This document shows, piece by piece, positions 1-5,389 of a stretch of 7,212 nt of DNA. The position numbers were made by a program, and so were the translations under genes. Within the stretch, counting starts at the first letter, position 1. Each line of letters starts with the position of its first letter. The stretch is from Bacillota bacterium (GTDB taxonomy: Bacteria; Bacillota; Clostridia; Lachnospirales; Lachnospiraceae): positions 1 to 7,212 of the forward strand of contig JAFADH010000350.1 of assembly GCA_023424995.1 (NCBI GenBank). The letters run 5' to 3'. The notes beneath the pieces were generated by a model. That model had not been told where the DNA came from, made no database searches, and was given only the letters and a program-made list of their open reading frames with translations.

Positions 1-634
1 TCTTCCCGATGGAACCGGCGGGGATTCCGATAATCTCCGCGGCAATCCCGGATTTCCAGCAGAACCCGATGCCGACGGATACTGCCGAGATAAAGTGGGG
101 AAGAACTGCGGGTATATATATGGCACGAAGCCTTCCCCACCAGTTTACATGATAAACCCTGGCCATCTGCAGCAGCTTTCTGTCGGCAGCATGAAGCCCC
201 TGTGACACAGTGGCATATACGATGGGCAATACCGTCAGAAAGGATATTAATACGGACAGTCTCCTGCTGCTGACCCACAACAATGCAAGGATAACAAAGC
301 AGGCTACCGGATTTGCCTTGATTATTGCAATAACAGGTGATATCAATTCCCGTATCACCGCACTCCGATAGGCAGCAACTGCCAGCACAAGCCCGGCCAG
401 CAGTGCCAGCAGGAAGCCAAGGATGATACGGAACGACGAATACAGGACTGTCTGCCAGAAATCCCAGGTAATGATCAGCCTGGCCAATGTGACCAGTACG
501 GACCACGGGGAAGGCAGGAAGATATCCTTGTCGATCCATAAGCTTGCAAGCTGCCAGATAAGGATCCAGACGCATATGGCCGCAAGTCTCCAGGCATATT
601 TTTTCAGTTTGAATTCAGAGTCCTGCCTGCCCAT
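1..634 (-). CDS. ABC transporter permease, SsuC/TauC-like (partial, N-terminal 211 residues)
   Basis: Inner-membrane permease of an ABC importer of the nitrate/sulfonate/taurine/pyrimidine-precursor class (BPD_transp_1 fold, COG0600 type). The first 211 residues are present; the reading frame runs off the left edge, and about 40-60 more residues would be expected from the usual family length. The translation starts MGRQDSEFKLKKYAWRL and has hydrophobic segments at about residues 16-33, 66-88, 100-121 and 126-144. A typical LPSPW motif (40-44) lies after the first membrane span. Around residues 149-180 is the EAA-type cytoplasmic loop that contacts the ATPase, seen as a degenerate version ending in IPAVLPHF, followed by the FCWKSGIAAEIIG segment (191-203) common in this family. 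The start is supported by a GGAAGGAG ribosome binding site. It lies 37 bp downstream of the substrate-binding protein and is probably co-transcribed with it. The substrate cannot be told from sequence. Confidence 0.9.
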   Translation of the reverse strand, partial: MGRQDSEFKLKKYAWRLAAICVWILIWQLASLWIDKDIFLPSPWSVLVTLARLIITWDFWQTVLYSSFRIILGFLLALLAGLVLAVAAYRSAVIRELISPVIAIIKANPVACFVILALLWVSSRRLSVLISFLTVLPIVYATVSQGLHAADRKLLQMARVYHVNWWGRLRAIYIPAVLPHFISAVSVGIGFCWKSGIAAEIIGIPAGSIGK

Positions 635-671
635 TCTTTCGTACTCCTTCCCGGCAAATAAAGCTTGATAA

Positions 672-1766
672 TTACGGCATATAATAGAAATCTTCTCCCG
701 GAAGTACGCCGCCTACGGATTCCGGCTTCTGGTCGTACAATACCTTCAGATAACCGTTCACCTTATTCTTCATCTCGTCTCCCCGGATCAAGGTAATATT
801 GCAGTACGGAATCGCCAGCTTCAGCGGCGCAGCCTTGAAGATATCGAACTTCTCCGCCAGTGCGGCAGCATCATCCACCTTCTCATTAACAAAGGCTGCG
901 GATGCAGCATATTCTGTCAGAAAGGCGTCGAAGGCCTCCGGATGCTCTGTCAGAAAATCACTTCTTACTACCACCACGCCGGTAACCACCGTACTTCCGT
1001 CCGTACTGGCTGCGCTCCATTCTTCGGCAATATCAAGGGCAATGCGGAGCTTATCGTTAGTCAGCATTACTGTGGTCACATAAGGCTGCGGAAGCATGGC
1101 GATTGCGTCTTCCGCTTCACTAAGAACGGCCGCGACCTCGGTTGCCTCCGTCTTATACTCTATCGTAACATCCTTCTCCGGATCGAGGCCATGGGAAGCA
1201 AGCAGATAATTCAAGGTATACTGGGGAGTTGTTCCAAGACCGGTTGAATAGATGGTCTTCCCCTTCAGGTCCTCCACCGAGTGAATGGTATCCCCTGTCT
1301 CGACGATATAGAGAACTCCCAGTGTATTGATGCCGGCAAGCTTAATACCGCCTTCTGTCTTATTATATAATACAGAAGCCAGATTGCAGGGAATCGCTGC
1401 GATATCCAATTCCCCTTTTGCCAATCCGGCAGTAATCTCATCCGCCGTTCCTGCGATGGTGAAGATATAATTCCCTGCTGTCGTTTCCGCCTGGGCATCC
1501 TCCATCAGCTTAACCATGCCTATGGCGGTGGGCCCTTTCAGGGCGCCGATCCGGATATCCAATTTCTCCGGCACATCCGTGGGTGCTGCAGCAGTGGGTT
1601 CCGGTGTCACAGTCGGTTCCGAGGTAGGCTCCGGAGCCGCTGTAACATCACTTCCCTGCCCGGTGGGCGTATCGGCTCCTTCTTTCGTATCCCTGGCACA
1701 GGACATCAATAATGCCATGCTTAATACTAATATAAACAGATTACGCATATAACTCAATCTCTTCAT
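672..1766 (-). CDS. ABC transporter substrate-binding lipoprotein, NMT1/THI5-like
   Basis: Extracytoplasmic solute receptor of the same ABC importer, 364 residues. The N-terminus is a lipoprotein signal peptide: basic MKRLSYMRN, a hydrophobic core (10-20) and a lipobox LMSC with the lipidated cysteine at 23. Residues 24-68 are a low-complexity Thr/Pro/Glu/Ala linker, as often seen in Clostridia lipoproteins. The binding domain starts at about 69 with LDIRIGALKGPTAIGM, the opening strand and ligand-contact loop of the nitrate/sulfonate/taurine/THI5 family (COG0715). GELDIAAIPCNLA (about 117-129) and VEDLKGKTIYSTGLGTTPQY (about 163-182) are further family hallmarks. The start codon has a GGAGGA site 8 nt upstream. 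The ligand is not predictable; family members bind sulfonates, nitrate, HMP or formyl-aminopyrimidine. It is followed closely by the permease gene. A Fur-box-like inverted repeat lies 42-63 bp upstream of the start. Confidence 0.92.
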   Translation of the reverse strand: MKRLSYMRNLFILVLSMALLMSCARDTKEGADTPTGQGSDVTAAPEPTSEPTVTPEPTAAAPTDVPEKLDIRIGALKGPTAIGMVKLMEDAQAETTAGNYIFTIAGTADEITAGLAKGELDIAAIPCNLASVLYNKTEGGIKLAGINTLGVLYIVETGDTIHSVEDLKGKTIYSTGLGTTPQYTLNYLLASHGLDPEKDVTIEYKTEATEVAAVLSEAEDAIAMLPQPYVTTVMLTNDKLRIALDIAEEWSAASTDGSTVVTGVVVVRSDFLTEHPEAFDAFLTEYAASAAFVNEKVDDAAALAEKFDIFKAAPLKLAIPYCNITLIRGDEMKNKVNGYLKVLYDQKPESVGGVLPGEDFYYMP

Positions 1767-1807
1767 TCAAAATCCTCCGTTTCTAAGATATAGCCTCTTC
1801 ATAATCC

Positions 1808-1829
1808 TGATAATTTAAAATCATTATCA
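1808..1829 (-). promoter_or_regulatory. Fur/PerR-box-like inverted repeat upstream of the substrate-binding protein
   Basis: Perfect 7-bp inverted arms TGATAAT and ATTATCA are separated by 8 bp. The first half (GATAATGAT) is identical to the first nine bases of the classical 19-bp Fur box, but the second half is displaced by one base, so this is a near match rather than a consensus site. A possible -10 (GATAAT on the minus strand, 1823-1828) falls inside it; the best -35 (TTGTGT, 1848-1853) has a long 19-bp spacer. A metal-responsive operator over the promoter is an inference. An AT-rich palindrome by chance is the main alternative. Confidence 0.35.
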
Positions 1830-1860
1830 TTTCACAATCCCATCTTTACACAAACTCTCC

Positions 1861-1931
1861 GCCGCCGTTTTACTGCGGCTTAAGTTGTACGGTAAATATG
1901 TACTTCCGCCGCTTTTACCGACGGATCCGAC
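1861..1931. repeat. Small GC-rich direct and inverted repeats between the TM1266 gene and the ABC genes
   Basis: On the minus strand, CGGTAAAAGCGGCGGAAG (about 1919-1902) is imperfectly repeated about 40 bp later as CAGTAAAACGGCGGCGGAG. In addition CGGTAAA and TTTACCG form a 7-bp stem with a 17-nt loop, and GCCGC / GCGGC form a 5-bp stem. No T-run follows, so a standard intrinsic terminator is not supported. These could weaken read-through from the regulator gene into the transporter genes or have no function. Confidence 0.3.
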
Positions 1932-2213
1932 TTACTTCTTCGAATATATCGTCTTCACATTCACACCCTTAATCATACCCAGCTTGCCTGCAAGAGTACT
2001 GATAATATCCGCTTCTGCATTCACGACCACACTGATGATACTGATATTCTTCTCCCGGAAGGGCAGGCCCATGCGCCCTATGATGCATCTGTTATATTCA
2101 TGAAGCAGGGCATTGATCTTCTCTGCCGCTTCCAGGTCTTCCACGATAATTCCTATCAATGCCACTCTTGTTTCCTTTTCCGGTCCCGCACCGGTATCCG
2201 TCCCTGTCTCCAT
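1932..2213 (-). CDS. TM1266 family iron-only hydrogenase system putative regulator
   Basis: Small protein of 93 residues of the TM1266 family, a ferredoxin/ACT-like fold related to the C-terminal metal-binding domain of NikR-type regulators. It is usually found beside [FeFe]-hydrogenase maturation genes. The family signature is clear: TRVALIGIIVEDLEAAEKIN (15-34), LLHEYNRCIIGRMGLPFREK (36-55), NISIISVVVNA (56-66) and a C-terminal LAGKLGMIKGVNVKTIYSKK (74-93). Residues 1-14, rich in Gly/Thr/Glu, are an extra tail before the conserved core. There is no DNA-binding helix outside this domain, so it may bind a metal or small molecule and act through a partner. The start is supported by AAGGAG 6 nt upstream. 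It lies about 45 nt after the terminator of a leader RNA. No hydrogenase or HydE/F/G gene is in the window. Regulation by the leader RNA is plausible but inferred. Confidence 0.88.
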   Translation of the reverse strand: METGTDTGAGPEKETRVALIGIIVEDLEAAEKINALLHEYNRCIIGRMGLPFREKNISIISVVVNAEADIISTLAGKLGMIKGVNVKTIYSKK

Positions 2214-2257
2214 TCCTGCTCCTTTTCCCTCCTCATCAATTTACTTCAAATTACGCC

Positions 2258-2285
2258 AAAAAACCCCATGCCGTAAGACATAGGG
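2258..2285 (-). terminator. Strong intrinsic terminator ending the leader/small RNA before the TM1266 gene
   Basis: On the minus strand CCCTATGTC pairs with GGCATGGGG (nine pairs, two of them G-U) around a TTAC tetraloop and is followed by six T residues (2258-2263). It is too far from the response-regulator stop (about 190 bp, with a promoter in between) to be simply its terminator. It lies upstream of the TM1266 gene, so it could be an attenuation switch. Confidence 0.85.
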
Positions 2286-2398
2286 TATATGATCCATGAT
2301 ATGTGGCTGCCTTAAGCTTGGGTATTCCCTGCTTTCAGGAAGCTCTCTTCATAATGACTCCTATGCCTTTCTATCAGGTATTCCTTTTAAATCGGCTA
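2258..2398 (-). ncRNA. Unassigned structured leader or small RNA (about 140 nt) with a duplicated 21-nt motif
   Basis: The transcript expected from the promoter at 2404-2432 starts near 2398 and ends at the terminator at 2258-2285. It carries two copies of GGAATACC-N7-AAGGCA (2384-2364 and 2328-2308), each 21 nt long and 15/21 identical, 56 nt apart. Local pairing is abundant: CCTG-AAAG-CAGG (2339-2328) is bracketed by AGCTT (2344-2340) and AAGCT (2319-2315), and CCTTAGCC near the 5' end can pair at six of eight positions with GGCATAGG around copy 1. It ends in a terminator ahead of the TM1266 gene, like a riboswitch or attenuator. It does not match the T-box, S-box, TPP, cobalamin, glycine, purine, lysine, c-di-GMP or fluoride consensus as I know them. 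An independent sRNA is equally possible. Confidence 0.5.
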
Positions 2399-2403
2399 AG
2401 GTA

Positions 2404-2432
2404 ATCGTAACATTGTGTTAATTATTTGTCAA
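2404..2432 (-). promoter_or_regulatory. Sigma-A type promoter of the leader RNA / TM1266 unit
   Basis: On the minus strand a perfect -35 TTGACA (2432-2427) is separated by 17 bp from the -10 TACGAT (2409-2404). Transcription should start near 2398, just downstream of the response-regulator gene, making the leader and TM1266 gene a separate unit from the two-component operon. Confidence 0.7.
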
Positions 2433-2474
2433 TATACCAGATAAAAGAAAATCGGAGATCAACAAAGGAAGCCT

Positions 2475-3164
2475 TTATACCTTAAAACGATACCCCACAC
2501 CCCATATGGTCTCGATATACTGGGGCTTGGAGGTGTTATATTCCACCTTCTCCCTGATTTTCTTAATATGAACCGTCACCGTGGCAATGTCTCCCACAGA
2601 CTCCATGTCCCATATCTCCCGGAAAAGCTCCTCCTTGGTATATACATGATTCGGGTTTTCCGCAAGGAAAGTCAACAGGTCAAATTCCTTGGTTGTAAAT
2701 ATCTTCTCTTCCCCGTTAAGGAATACTCTTCTGGCTGTCTTATCAATCTTCAGCCCCCGGATCTCAATGACCTCATTCTCCTTCATGCCGGAGCCGATCA
2801 GCCTCTCATACCTTGCCAGGTGTGCCTTCACGCGGGCTACCAGCTCACTTGGGCTGAAGGGCTTTGTTATATAATCATCCGCTCCAAGCCCCAGACCCCG
2901 GATCTTATCGATATCATCCTTTTTCGCGGATACCATGATAACCGGGATATTCTTAACCTCCCGGATTCTCTTGCAGATCTCAAAACCATCCACATTCGGC
3001 AGCATCAGATCAAGAATCACCAGATCGATATCATCCGTTAACGCACGTCTGATACCCACATCTCCTGTAGTCTCAACTTCAACCTCGAAGCCGCTGAGCT
3101 CCAGATAATCTTTCTCCAGTTCTGCGATTGCGACCTCATCTTCAATTATTAATATCCTGCTCAT
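2475..3164 (-). CDS. OmpR/PhoB-family response regulator
   Basis: DNA-binding response regulator of a two-component pair, 229 residues, typical OmpR-family length. Receiver domain: residues 1-118, with acidic pocket E8/D9 in MSRILIIEDE, phospho-acceptor D52 in LVILDLMLPNVDG, Ser79 in VIMVSAKKD and Lys101 in DYITKPFSP. A short linker follows, and the winged-helix DNA-binding domain is at about 132-229, with FTTKEFDLLTFLAENPNHVYTKE as its start, the recognition-helix segment TVTVHIKKIREK and the C-terminal hairpin IETIWGVGYRFKV. The start at 3164 is chosen because family homology begins exactly there and an AAAGGA site lies 7 nt upstream; an in-frame ATG at 3215 would add 17 unconserved residues without a good site. 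The kinase gene ends 100 bp upstream, so the order is kinase then regulator, less common than the reverse. Target genes are unknown; self-regulation through the repeats upstream of the kinase gene is an inference. Confidence 0.95.
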   Translation of the reverse strand: MSRILIIEDEVAIAELEKDYLELSGFEVEVETTGDVGIRRALTDDIDLVILDLMLPNVDGFEICKRIREVKNIPVIMVSAKKDDIDKIRGLGLGADDYITKPFSPSELVARVKAHLARYERLIGSGMKENEVIEIRGLKIDKTARRVFLNGEEKIFTTKEFDLLTFLAENPNHVYTKEELFREIWDMESVGDIATVTVHIKKIREKVEYNTSKPQYIETIWGVGYRFKV

Positions 3165-3264
3165 TTGAATATCCTTTCCTTTCTCACAGCCTGCAAGCTC
3201 TGTGCCCAGGCACAAAACCCGGCGCCGCTGTATTTTATCAGCCCACCGGCCTGCTTTATATAAT

Positions 3265-4770
3265 TTATATCTGCGGATTAACCGTCACAGCCTGCTTCCC
3301 GCTCTTTTTCAGCGTAAAGTACATGGTGGTTCCTGCCCCGTGTTCGCTTTCCGCCCATATCCTTCCGGAATGGTCTTCAATTATCTTCTTTGATATGGCA
3401 AGTCCCAGGCCGCTGCCGCCCTTTCTTGAATTCCGTGATGCGTCGGCCCGGTAAAAACGGTCGAAGATATAGGGAATATCCGATTTGGGTATACCAATGC
3501 CGTTATCTTCAATCTCAACCTGTATATAATCTCCAATATCATGAAGGCGGATCCTGATCTGGGTATTGGGCTTATCCATATATTTTACCGCATTTCCTAT
3601 AATATTATTGATGACACGCTTCAGCTGCTCCGCATCTGCAACCACTTCCACCGACGGGTCGGTATCATTCCGGTAGATAAGCTCCACCTTCTTGATCTCC
3701 AGCTCCAGGGAAAGCTCTTCGATGCAGTCTTCAAAATATTCATGGAGATTGATCTCCTTAAAGGTATAGGGTATGGTATTATTGTCAATCTTGGCATAAA
3801 AGGCCAATTCATCAACCAGAATGGACATATCGTTGGCCTTGGTCATGATGGTTTTCAGATATTTCTCCTGCTTCTCCGGTGTATCCGCCACACCGTCCAT
3901 CAGCCCCTCCGCGTATCCCTTGATGGCAGTAAGGGGAGTCTTAAGATCGTGGGAAATATTGCTGATCAGCCCTTTAATATCCTCTTCATATGCCAGTCTG
4001 CTGTCAATCAGCTCCTTCAAACGGATCCTCATATCTTCAAAATCTTCACACAGCTGGCCTATCTCATCCTCCGTCTCGGATTCCACGGAGTAATCCAGAT
4101 CCCCGTCCCGGATCTGATTCATGGCGATCCTCAGAATATTCAAAGGCCGCAGAATACTCCGGTAAATCCAAAGCAGCAGAATCATTGCCGTGAATATAAG
4201 TATAAACAGGAAGGATATTATGCTTTGGGAGACCAGCGCCTTAATCTGCGGCACCAGCGTGTTAAGATCCGTGATAACGAATATGGTGCCTTCCTCACCG
4301 TCCGAAAAATAAAAATCCTGAGCCTTTACCAGAAACGGATGCTTGCCTCCGATATAGACACCGCCGTCCACGTCGGTATTGTTCTCTCCAAAATCCTGAA
4401 GACTATTCTCCACCAGGACCATCTCTTCTTCATTCCCGACAAATATATATTCATTATTCCTGCGGACAGAGATAAAGGAGTATTTATTCTCAAGCTCCAT
4501 ATTCAGCCTGTTAATATAACTCTCATTCTCCAGCTTCTCCGGGGATTTCAGGGCGGCCAGCTTAATCTCATTATAAACTCCTCTGGTCAGCCGGTTCAAT
4601 ATCTGAATCGGATTGGTAAGGAGCTGCATGGTATCCGTCTCTACATCATAGGATTGCTGGATGGAATTCATCTGAAAGCTGACAATGGTACCGGACGCAA
4701 TGGCCAAAAGCATAATCGGCATGGCGATCATAATAAAAAATGCCGTAATTAATTTATCCTTCAGCCTCAT
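3265..4770 (-). CDS. Membrane sensor histidine kinase (HAMP, HisKA, HATPase_c)
   Basis: Sensor kinase of 501 residues that phosphorylates the downstream OmpR-type regulator. Order of parts: membrane helix 1 (about 8-31), extracytoplasmic sensor region (about 32-181) with no motif I recognise, membrane helix 2 (about 183-203), HAMP linker (about 204-257, RPLNILRIAMNQIRDGDLDY), HisKA dimerisation domain with H274 in NISHDLKTPLTAIKGYAEGL, and the ATPase domain with N box (NNIIGNAVKY, 388-397), G1 (DNGIGIP, 422-428), F box (FDRFYRAD, 436-443) and G2 (GGSGLGLAIS, 451-460). All catalytic motifs are intact. This is the general layout of PhoR/ResE/BaeS-type kinases; the signal cannot be assigned. The ribosome binding site GGAGG is 12 nt from this ATG, a long spacing, and an out-of-frame ATG sits 5 nt upstream of it. 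Confidence 0.95.
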   Translation of the reverse strand: MRLKDKLITAFFIMIAMPIMLLAIASGTIVSFQMNSIQQSYDVETDTMQLLTNPIQILNRLTRGVYNEIKLAALKSPEKLENESYINRLNMELENKYSFISVRRNNEYIFVGNEEEMVLVENSLQDFGENNTDVDGGVYIGGKHPFLVKAQDFYFSDGEEGTIFVITDLNTLVPQIKALVSQSIISFLFILIFTAMILLLWIYRSILRPLNILRIAMNQIRDGDLDYSVESETEDEIGQLCEDFEDMRIRLKELIDSRLAYEEDIKGLISNISHDLKTPLTAIKGYAEGLMDGVADTPEKQEKYLKTIMTKANDMSILVDELAFYAKIDNNTIPYTFKEINLHEYFEDCIEELSLELEIKKVELIYRNDTDPSVEVVADAEQLKRVINNIIGNAVKYMDKPNTQIRIRLHDIGDYIQVEIEDNGIGIPKSDIPYIFDRFYRADASRNSRKGGSGLGLAISKKIIEDHSGRIWAESEHGAGTTMYFTLKKSGKQAVTVNPQI

Positions 4771-4831
4771 GGCATCCAGTGCCCTCCTTCACAATAATAA
4801 ATAATCCTGCCCAAACATCTGTATTATGACA

Positions 4832-4860
4832 AGTATAACATGTTATATCCCGCAGTGCAC
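4832..4860 (-). promoter_or_regulatory. Probable promoter of the two-component operon with a 14-bp palindrome over the -10
   Basis: On the minus strand TGTTATACT (4840-4832) is an extended -10 element; the matching -35 position (GTGCAC, 4860-4855) is poor, which suits an activated or extended -10 promoter. TATAACATGTTATA (4834-4847) is a perfect 14-bp palindrome covering the -10, a possible operator. The start point would be about 55 nt before the kinase ATG. A separate TTGACA at 4953-4948 could serve a second, weaker promoter with TTTAGA 18 bp downstream. Confidence 0.45.
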
Positions 4861-5077
4861 AGAAAAAAACTGTAATATTTCTAAATATTTCATAAAACCC
4901 GGTATATTTACCATACAAAAGAATCTAAACATACCCTTGCACCGAAATGTCAACTTACTATTACCGTATTTTATGATTAGGATATAATTAGTGTAGGTCA
5001 CTTAACTGTATTTTATGTTACACATCCAAATACCGAATAAACTCAAATTATTTTTTAAATAAAGCAAGCCAATCTCA
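4854..5077. other. AT-rich non-coding region between the kinase promoter and the foldback element
   Basis: No credible gene is seen on either strand. Two direct copies of GTATTTTATG lie at 4966-4975 and 5008-5017, 42 bp apart (about four helical turns), each inside a similar TTA-rich context. These may be binding sites for the OmpR-type regulator, although the spacing differs from the usual 11-bp half-site period. A TATAAT at 4983-4988 on the plus strand lacks a convincing -35. Confidence 0.4.
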
Positions 5078-5356
5078 GGAAGCAGGGGCGGTACTTAAAC
5101 TCCCTTGTGGAAATATCCTGTCAAAATCGTCCTTGCACTTAGGATAAAAAAAGCCAGGGAGAATAATGTACATAACCTTAGGGGAAACGTCCACGGACGG
5201 ACGTTTCAGCCGCATTGAACATGGATGTTCATATGCGGCGACCGGCAAAATTGCCGTTACGTATATCCCATTATTCTTCCTGGCTTTTTCTGTCCTTAGT
5301 GCAATAGATTGCAGACAGCATTTCCACAAGGGAGTTTAAGTACCGCCCCTGCTTCC
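5078..5356. repeat. 279-bp foldback (MITE-like) element with long inverted arms and three central hairpins
   Basis: The ends are perfect 37-bp inverted repeats (5078-5114 and 5320-5356; GGAAGCAGGGGCGG at the tip). The arms stay complementary, with small mismatches and indels, almost to the centre: the second arm repeats the GGAAAT...CTGTC, TTGCACT-AGGA, AAAAAGCCAGG and AGAATAATG blocks in reverse complement. The centre (5184-5256) holds three separate hairpins: GAAACGTCC/GGACGTTTC (5184-5207), a 14-bp stem GCCGCATTGAACAT around GG with one bulge (5209-5239), and CGGCAA/TTGCCG (5243-5256). No target-site duplication abuts the ends, and there is no internal gene. It resembles a non-autonomous transposable element or palindromic intergenic repeat. 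Family unknown to me. Confidence 0.8.
5146..5289. terminator. Long-stem, probably bidirectional terminator inside the foldback, serving metK
   Basis: The inner arms GCCAGG-GAGAATAATG (5153-5168) and CATTATTCTTCCTGGC (5269-5284) pair closely. On the minus strand the stem is followed by T7 (complement of 5146-5152), and on the plus strand by T5 (5285-5289). No other terminator-like hairpin is present between the metK stop and the element, so metK transcripts probably end here. The apical part is three-branched rather than a simple loop, so efficiency is uncertain. Confidence 0.55.
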
Positions 5357-5389
5357 GTCCCTTTGCCAACTAATATATCAATCCACACT

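Noticed and set aside
423..668. Plus-strand 81-codon frame at the left side
   Set aside because: It is antisense to the ABC permease gene, which has family motifs and a ribosome binding site; the plus frame has neither.
2352..2384. TPP riboswitch, suggested by ACCTGAT followed by ATAGGAG in the leader RNA
   Set aside because: The essential CTGAGA segment and the GGATAATGCCAGCG-type core are missing; only a short superficial resemblance remains.
3165..3215. Alternative start of the response regulator 17 codons upstream
   Set aside because: The extra residues are not family-like and no good ribosome binding site precedes 3215, while 3164 has one.
3184..3295. Two 11-bp copies of TCACAGCCTGC, 101 bp apart, at the kinase/regulator junction
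   Set aside because: One copy is inside the kinase coding sequence and the other near the regulator start; the match is short, with no further symmetry, so chance is likely.
3541..4752. Plus-strand 403-codon open frame opposite the histidine kinase
   Set aside because: It is the antisense shadow of the kinase gene; the translation has no recognisable domain, and the minus-strand frame carries all the kinase motifs.
5217..5230. LexA/DinR box (GAAC...GTTC) in the foldback
   Set aside because: The half-sites are separated by six bases rather than the four of the Gram-positive consensus, and they form part of a longer hairpin stem.
5075..5329. Minus-strand 84-codon reading frame
   Set aside because: It lies wholly within the foldback element, overlaps the hairpins, matches no family I recognise and lacks a convincing ribosome binding site.
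5061..5377. Target-site duplication around the foldback (GCCAA seen on both sides)
   Set aside because: The five shared bases do not abut the element ends and are offset differently on the two sides, so they are likely chance.
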